A stretch of DNA of 42,344 nt from Gracilaria caudata (lineage: Eukaryota; Rhodophyta; Florideophyceae; Gracilariales; Gracilariaceae), in NCBI GenBank assembly GCA_030374735.1, contig JASCIV010000128.1:1-42344 (forward strand), read 5' to 3'. Within the stretch, counting starts at the first letter, position 1. Every line of letters begins with the position of its first letter. A program made the translations under genes and the position numbers. Shown here piece by piece: positions 27,464 to 34,300 of the stretch. The notes under the pieces were generated by a model. The model made no database searches, was not told the origin of the DNA, and saw nothing but the letters and a program-made list of their open reading frames with translations.

Positions 27464-27505
27464 TTGTGTCCAGGTCCAGAGTCCAAACTCTGCCCCTGGA
27501 CACAA
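27464..27505. repeat. 19-bp hairpin with tetraloop
   Basis: Left arm TTGTGTCCAGGTCCAGAGT (27464-27482), loop CCAA, right arm 27487-27505; 17 of 19 positions pair. This is the longest short-loop hairpin seen in the window. Confidence 0.75.
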
Positions 27506-27719
27506 ACATCATGATTGAGAGAGGGAGAGAGAGACCGCGCACTACGTATGTTTCTTTTGTGTTTGATGCCCTCACGTGCTGCGTCGGGCGTCGTTGTAGG
27601 GGCCCTCACATTATTCTGTTTCAAACACGATGCACTTCAGCCCCGTTACACCTACCCTTGTACATGAAGATTTCAGTCCATGCACGAAATAAATGAAGCA
27701 AAATGAAAAAGTGGACTTC

Positions 27720-27792
27720 GCGTGAAGTATTCTGAATTCACGCAGATTTTGCCTCATGCTGCCCGTTAGAAAACTTCACGCCAACTTCACGC
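27720..27792. promoter_or_regulatory. cluster of four TTCACGC elements
   Basis: GCGTGAA at 27720-27726 and TTCACGC at 27737-27743, 27775-27781 and 27786-27792, all within 73 bp. The density suggests a protein-binding cluster, but no factor can be named. Confidence 0.35.
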
Positions 27793-27849
27793 AAAGCCTC
27801 ACATCATGACATGTGATGATCATGATGATCGCACGCCTTTGAGGCACGT

Positions 27850-27865
27850 GATCATCTCGATGATC
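27850..27865. repeat. perfect palindrome with GATC ends
   Basis: GATCATC and GATGATC separated by TC. It lies next to further CATGATGATC-type sequence at 27812-27832. Confidence 0.5.
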
Positions 27866-28339
27866 GACTTTACCAAACCCCCAGGGATATCATAACGCCT
27901 TCCACTCCGCAAGTGTGCGTTTTCACTCCGTCCCCTTCCAAACACGCACAATGTGAGAAGGCGAAGAATCGCTACATTCAACAAGTCGCGTTTTGTTACA
28001 AAATTGGTGCACCCACCCCCCCTCCTTTCAGGCTTCCTACCTTCGTAGTTAAGAACGGGCCTCAAAACAGGGACCTATTTCGAGGATTGACGCACTATCT
28101 ACGTGGTGATACACTATTTGCGCTGGAGGTCTAATGCACAAAGGATTTTGAAGCAAACAAGAGCTGCCCTTTACACGACGGCAAATCTCCCGCAAGTGAA
28201 AACAGACGCGCCAAGCGCACAGAAACCAGAGTAATTAGTGATGCCGTACGCGCGAGTGTGCAACCCTGACGATCACTTTGAATGCACCGACACCAGTTCT
28301 TTGAAATGCATTGCTCCACTGTGCGAAAAATGCACCATC

Positions 28340-28374
28340 ATCATCATGAATCATGATTCGTGATTCGTGATGAT
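28340..28374. repeat. 14-bp hairpin
   Basis: Arms ATCATCATGAATCA (28340-28353) and TGATTCGTGATGAT (28361-28374) pair at 13 of 14 positions. The single mismatch becomes a U-G wobble if the plus strand is transcribed. The loop is 7 nt. Confidence 0.6.
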
Positions 28375-28630
28375 CTGCTAAAGAACGTTTGCGACGCTAT
28401 CTAAACAGAAGGCCAACTATAGAGCAACGAATTACTCGTTTTCGTTCAGAGTTGAATGTACCTTTGAACTTCCAAGTTGGAACACTTCGAGCACATATCC
28501 GTTCTTAGAGATTTTATCGGTTCAGTTGTGTGCTTAAAACGCATCAAACTACGCTTGGTTTTATGGATCCCCTTCAAGCGGGCTTTGTGGTCATAGTGTA
28601 GACGGCTGGAGACGTCCATGTTCATGTTAT

Positions 28631-28656
28631 GGGTTACAAGGGCATCCTTGTAACCC
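28631..28656. repeat. perfect 11-bp hairpin with GCAT loop
   Basis: GGGTTACAAGG (28631-28641), loop GCAT, CCTTGTAACCC (28646-28656). No T-run follows, so a simple terminator is unlikely. Confidence 0.7.
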
Positions 28657-29187
28657 TCTACCGCCTTTCAGATCCCGCTAGTGTATTGGGTCATCATTGA
28701 GGACACGATTCGCCAGTTGACGAAGACAAAGGCAACCCGTCGCTACATATAATCCGCCGCCCTCTCATCATTGCGTGTGTTCATTCGCCCAAGTGTCGGT
28801 ACAAAGCGCCGCAATGTGCAAAATCGCGCTCACAAGTTGCGAGCGCACGTGCAGCGCGCGGATATTGTCTCACAACCGAAAAATGTGCTCGTCAAATACG
28901 TGAGAAACAACTGCCAGCGGGGATGGCAGGTGTTCGCAGTCGCCACGTGGGCACACGGCGCGTCAAATTTGGCGAACGAAAGCGTACGGCTAGCACTGGC
29001 CATTCACCGTCGCGCGTCACATCTGCTATACCGCACCTTCTTATCTACCCGCCGGCAGCGAGCTGCGTGCTTCTTCGACAGTCAGCCCCTTCACTCCGCT
29101 CCTCCTTTCATCAGCATTAACATTTGAATCGATTGTCGTCCATCTTGATACGACAACTCGTGCATACTCTGCTTCATCCACAAAAAT

Positions 29188-29859
29188 ATGGCATTCATTC
29201 CACTCACCCCTTTGCCGCTATCCGGCACCAAAGCCTCTTTCGCCTCAAGAACCTCCCTGCCTCGCCGTCGTCCAGCCCACGCTTCTCGTACAACACCGTC
29301 GATGATCACTACAGAGAGAGCGAAGACCGCAGGTTTATCAGCCCGTGCAGCGCAGCTTCATTCGTACATTCAATGCCACAAGTCTCTGTTTCGTCCGGGC
29401 GATGACTTCTCATCCACTACCGCTACTCTCTTCCGCAAGAATGACACCGCTCGCGTACTCACCCCTCTAGATGAACTCGCTACCAACGCGCACATGCTGC
29501 CCGGTGGTCCTGTAGCTGCCACCATTCTGGTTCACTTCGAAGACATCGAGCAGAAGATTTCTGAGATGGCCAGTGAACTGGATGAGGCAGTAAGGCCTAT
29601 TTTCGAGAACAATATGCGTCTTTTGGTAAGAGTAGCAAGCTATGGTATTGCGGCCGGTTCTGATGATTTTATGCATGAGAACAACTTTGGCATCATGAAG
29701 CTGCTGCACAAGGAAGTGGGAATTGAGATTGGTTTTGTCGAATCCACCCTACTGGCAGCAAGAGACCTTATTTTGGAACGACACACAGACTCCGAGCATG
29801 TTGAGCTTACCACGAAGTGTTTCGATGCTCTCATTCAAGAGCTGAGTGAAACTGCCTAA
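29188..29859 (+). CDS. nuclear-encoded phycobiliprotein-fold protein lacking the bilin cysteine
   Basis: The 223-aa product begins Met-Ala-Phe with a ~50-residue Ser/Arg/Pro-rich leader, suggesting plastid import. Residues ~95-223 align with allophycocyanin-type subunits. 'RLLVRVASYGIAAGSDD' corresponds to the 'YYLRLVTYGIVAGD' helix turn. A helix 'GIMKLLHKEVGIEIGFVE' corresponds to 'VREMYKSLGTPIEAVAE', and 'CFDALIQELS' corresponds to the terminal 'YFDYLIGAMS'. The cysteine that binds phycobilin in the CLRD motif, 13 residues before the conserved Tyr-Gly, is Phe139 here, so covalent chromophore attachment at this site is not expected. Functional phycobiliprotein alpha/beta subunits of red algae are plastid-encoded, so a nuclear member is odd. 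Candidate roles are a bilin- or heme-related globin, or an assembly or regulatory partner of phycobilisomes; these are inferences. A phycoerythrin gamma linker is unlikely because the globin-like helix order is present. Confidence 0.65.
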   Translation: MAFIPLTPLPLSGTKASFASRTSLPRRRPAHASRTTPSMITTERAKTAGLSARAAQLHSYIQCHKSLFRPGDDFSSTTATLFRKNDTARVLTPLDELATNAHMLPGGPVAATILVHFEDIEQKISEMASELDEAVRPIFENNMRLLVRVASYGIAAGSDDFMHENNFGIMKLLHKEVGIEIGFVESTLLAARDLILERHTDSEHVELTTKCFDALIQELSETA

Positions 29860-30097
29860 CCATTTCAAAACTGATCGCGTCATTGACGCAACCATTGCGT
29901 AAAGCACTGCTTTTCCGTTGTTGTGATAGAGGGCATCACAAAACCATAACGAAGTGTAACTATGTGGGTATATCCAAATCATCCTATTGGAATAAAAGTT
30001 GTTTCAGAACGTGCCTATCTACTTGTGTTTTTTTGCACTTGCCCTCACTTCTCCTGACCCATGTTACGTTGCTGGCGGCGCGAGCGTGACATCCAAA

Positions 30098-30853
30098 TTA
30101 CAATGCCGGTTCCAGACCTTGATACGGCTCTTTCCTGTATTCTTCGGCCAATTCTGCAAGTCGTTCTTTTACGTTGGGCTTATCCTCTTCTTCTAACCGG
30201 TCGACATAAAGAGTCTTTTGCAAATGGTCGTACTCATGTTGAAAAATTCTGGCCTTCCAACCTTCGAATTTAGTCTTGAATCGCTTGCCGTTTAGTCGCT
30301 GAGCTTCCACTTTGACCCATTCGTGACGTCGAACGCGCCCCGCCATTCCCGGAAAAGAAAGACAGCCTTCCATTTCAACATCTGTCTTCTTTGATTTTGC
30401 AATGATGTCCGGATTCACCAGGACCACTTCTTGCAAGAAAGCACGTTCTTCACCTTCTGGATTAAAAACCATCAGGCGTTTGTTAATGCCCACCTGCGGG
30501 GCAGCAAGTCCAACGCCCTTACTGGCGTACATCATTCGTAACATTTCGCGAGCAGTCTGTTTGAGCGCGCTATCAAACTGCTCAATAGTCTCGTTCTCTG
30601 CGCGAAGTAGCGGGTGGGGGTATTTGAGAATGCGAAGTGAAGTGCCTTCTACTACGCCCGGGTCTATTTCCTCGGAGATTGAAGTCTCTTGTGCATTGGC
30701 TTGACAGCGGATGTGTGAAAGTCGAACGCGACGACGACGAGGTGATAGCACTTTGCTGCTTGGCGCCTTATTTGATGTGTGGTACAGAGCCTGACGGCGT
30801 AGGCTGTGTATACCGGACTGAATGAAGCCGGTCTTCATCGTTGCGGGTTGCAT
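30098..30853 (-). CDS. PDF1B: peptide deformylase, PDF1B type, plastid
   Basis: The enzyme removes the N-formyl group from nascent organellar proteins. The 251-aa product has a ~70-residue basic, Ser-rich leader (Phe10; Met6 is an alternative start). The three deformylase motifs follow: Gly-Val-Gly-Leu-Ala-Ala-Pro-Gln (113-120), Glu-Gly-Cys-Leu-Ser-Phe-Pro-Gly (162-169, metal ligand Cys164) and Gln-His-Glu-Tyr-Asp-His-Leu (205-211, ligands His206 and His210, catalytic Glu207). Overall sequence and the 'LMVFNPEGE' strand resemble plant and bacterial PDF1B rather than PDF1A. It is convergent with the phycobiliprotein-like gene (238-bp gap) and divergent from the Dicer-like gene. All residues needed for activity are present. 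Confidence 0.93.
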   Translation of the reverse strand: MQPATMKTGFIQSGIHSLRRQALYHTSNKAPSSKVLSPRRRRVRLSHIRCQANAQETSISEEIDPGVVEGTSLRILKYPHPLLRAENETIEQFDSALKQTAREMLRMMYASKGVGLAAPQVGINKRLMVFNPEGEERAFLQEVVLVNPDIIAKSKKTDVEMEGCLSFPGMAGRVRRHEWVKVEAQRLNGKRFKTKFEGWKARIFQHEYDHLQKTLYVDRLEEEDKPNVKERLAELAEEYRKEPYQGLEPAL

Positions 30854-31382
30854 TTGAATGTTGGACTACGAGAGAAGAAGAGCCAAATTCGCCCCAATGT
30901 GCGTCTGAACCTGTTCCAAGCGGAACAAAACGAGAGAGCGGATTGCTAGTAGCAACTTGCTACCTCTTCGTCGCGAGAAGTTGTCCAGGGCGCAGATCAC
31001 GACTGTGCCATATGAAACCAAAATTATCAAAATGGACACAGGAGACGTGTTTTGTTATGCCCCAGATAATCCTCGCTCAGCGAAAAATGTCTCAAAGAGA
31101 GGGTTCACAAGGGTAGCGGGTCAAAAGCAGCAGCCAACGAACAAGCCACACTCCACTGGAGGGTCTCCACATGATACTTCGTTCCCGTTCTGTTCATCAC
31201 GGAGCATTTTCGTGCTCGTTCGTTCCGCCGTGCCAACGGCTGGACATGCAGGGCCTCCTATATGTACCCGTTCGTCACTTGTTTCCATGCTGCTATCGTA
31301 GCCCAACCCAGCCATATCATTCACATCCTCCTCCTCCAACCGATTCCTTTTCTTTTGGCAGCCCGATTGTTGTGCTATCGCT
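30854..31382. promoter_or_regulatory. divergent spacer PDF1B / Dicer-like
   Basis: This 529-bp spacer must hold both promoters. No TATA box, repeat or extra gene stands out. Short open frames on both strands lack domains. Confidence 0.35.
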
Positions 31383-34300
31383 ATGTGTGATGACCCCCCG
31401 AGTCCAACCTCGCGGGCGGTTTGTCCCGTGCCGAGTACTCCACCGGCAGTAGAGATAGTCTCCGAGAAGCGAGTCAGTTCGAAAACAGCCCCCTTGCCGT
31501 CTTCATCTTCGGATACGGACGACTTGAGAAGTTCTCTGCAACGTCTGGAACTTCAAAACTTGCTCATTCTTATACCACGAAATCAGCACGCTATACATGC
31601 CCCTCCGAATGCCCATGAGCGATTACTCATTCAGTCTGTTCAAGATTTCTTACAAGTAGAACGCATTCGCCGCTCCAAGGATCCCCTGGCAATCAAACGC
31701 CCTTTACGTTCTGTACTGATACTCACGTCTCATCAAAATGCTGCACGATGTTTGTTTCTGTTTTCTTCGCATGCTCAGCTACGTGCCATACAACATGGAA
31801 CCCAACAAGTATCAAATGCTTGTGCTTTAGACCACATTTTGGCAGAACATGATGTAGTTATAACCAAGCCAGACTCAGCCCTGGGCCATGCGCGAACAAA
31901 CAAATTGCATTTGAGGCGAGTAAGCTTGCTTTTGATCGACCATGCAGAGGAAACCGGTTTGCGCTCACATCCTGCTGCTGTACTGGTCAGGGATTATTGT
32001 CGCGCTATTCCTCCCAGTCGTCGACCTCGCATTCTGGCTGTAACCAGAATGAATCTCAGCCGCTTGCTGTTGTTTCCAATTGAATACAACCTCATGTCTC
32101 GAAGCATTTTTGATACATCCCACGATGTTCTATGGAGCCCTTGTTACGGAAACAGCGCTAGAGAATCCCATGGGGGCTTGATAGATATTGAGAACATTCA
32201 GTATACCGTGCATAGCGAGTCTCGTCCTCACGAACTGGAAGGGCACCCACGCCTAAGTCCTATGACAGCTGTTGCAGCTCAAAGCAGTGGTATGAAGCTT
32301 GGGAATGATGAACTGCTGCTCCTTGAACAGGAGATAGGATACCTTGGAGTTGCTCTTTATTTGAAGGCCTCCGGTCGTCGAAGGCGCCGTTCGAGACAAC
32401 GTCTTGGTCGCTCTCCATCCGCTCGACTTCGCGCCATACCAGCCACAACGCTGGGGGAAGGCGATTTTGTTGGCATGTCTGAGAAAGTGTTTTACCTGAT
32501 CCGAGAATTACAATTTGTGTACGCATGTTCCACGCAATCGCACCCGCTTTCTGTCGTGATCCATGCCGGACATCCCATTGTCGCATGCGCTTTGGGCGAG
32601 GTTCTTTGTGCCATTCCGATGTTTCGAAATCTGAATATTCAGACAGTACTGGGCTATGCCAAGTCTGATCTTCATCAGTATACCTCCTCACAAAGTACAG
32701 AAAATCTGTGGCAGGGTGAGGAGACAGATGACGAGGGGGTTGCAGGGTTGGCGGCGGGCTCTGTCCAGATCTTGATCGTTGCTGACACATATCTCAGCCA
32801 AGGTAGGGCACAGAGACCTTTGGCACCTACTCCACTTGTAATCCGATTTGATGGCTCAGTTGCCGATCCCATCATCGATGGTGGTGGAGGCCGATGTCGG
32901 GTAATTGTCTTCAGGCAAAGAAGAATGCTTTACGAGGAACACCGAGTACCTTACCAGTATTGCAGAGCCCGAGAAGATGCCGCTCGTACTATACCAAATG
33001 GAGTGCAGAACGGAGCCAAGAATACCGTAATTGATTTAACGGATGATGACAAAGGGATCGGAGATACTCACGCACATGAGGGCAGGGCGCTGGAAAACTC
33101 CTTTACGCCGAACAAAAATGAAACCAAAAACTTGCGCAAGAGAAGACGATCAGTTGGAAGCAATCAAAGGTGGGGAACACGGCAAGCAGGATCATATTGG
33201 GCGAATGTGGAACACCACGAGAACAAGAGGAGCAGCGAATTGGAAAGGACTTCCGTCTTTACATGCAAACCAGCGGCGGCGCTCTTGGGTCCAGATTTGC
33301 ATTCGGACAACATGAGCCATCAGTACTCTGTGATTCTCTACAATGATATACCGTCCGAAAGTTCTCCTTCATCACATGCAGAAGCAAAGCGTAGCGGAAT
33401 CGAAGATTTCATGTTTGTGTTCTCTCAAAAACTTGCAGACGATGAACTGTTAGTGTCCCTCAAAGACTCTTTCTTTGGCACAGGAAGCACTATATCTGTG
33501 TGCGGATATGCGAAGTTATTCTATCACGGGCCTGTAAAACTGAATCACAAGCAGATAAGATTGGGTAGGAAATACGGAGCAGTTATATTCCCTTTCTTAA
33601 TGCATTGGGTGCACAGATCTCATTTCGTTTGGGAAGAGGAGTTGGACCTAAAGGCGGACACCGAGCGGGAACGCGGGCGCGAGTACTGTCGTATGTATCT
33701 AATTCTACCAGTGAAGGTAAAAGGGACATTAACTTCGGGAAAGAAACTTGATTGTACCACTAACGGCACCGTTGATGGACGTGGAAAGGATGGTCAAGAA
33801 AGGGCAAACATTGGAAATGTTGGGAAACAAGTAATAAGGAGATACTTCGGATCAGAAGAGCAAAGCCTGGCGCATGATGATCATGACTTAACGTGCGCAC
33901 GAGAGATTGATTGGGAAAACATTCGGACAGTGATTGAACTCCAGGACATGGAAGTGCGTGACACGGAAGGTCGGAAATCTGACTTATTGTGTTCAGATCG
34001 TTTGAAAGAGCTCGAAGGTACTCTTTTGTATTCTTCTATATCCTCTGAGTTTTTCGTTCTTTCTGGTAAGCTGCGTGAAAATATCAGCCCACTGTGTGAA
34101 ATAACCAGAAGTCGAAAGTTTGCTCTTCGTGATGATGGCACGATTATGCCTCACGATGACCTTCGTCATCTGATAAATGTTCACACAAATGATGAGACGA
34201 TGCTTATGCAGGCCGAAGCCGCCAAACAAATCACTTCCACGGAGATCCAAACCAATGAAATTATTGATTTAACTGCAGACGCGCCGCAAGAAGATGTCGA

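Larger units (their letters stand above)
27153..29187. other. 2-kb divergent spacer rich in inverted repeats
   Basis: No protein gene is supported. A CCAAT-box lies at 27293-27297, about 140 bp upstream of the monooxygenase ATG. A CACGTG motif lies at 28944-28949, about 240 bp upstream of the phycobiliprotein-like gene. The interval between holds several hairpin-forming repeats, listed separately, a GA-rich tract at 27516-27534, and four TTCACGC elements. Confidence 0.5.

Noticed and set aside
28560..28680. tRNA-like segment around the 28.6-kb hairpin
   Set aside because: No B-box (GGTTCGAxxCC) or cloverleaf could be drawn. No tRNA, rRNA or CRISPR array was recognised anywhere in the window.
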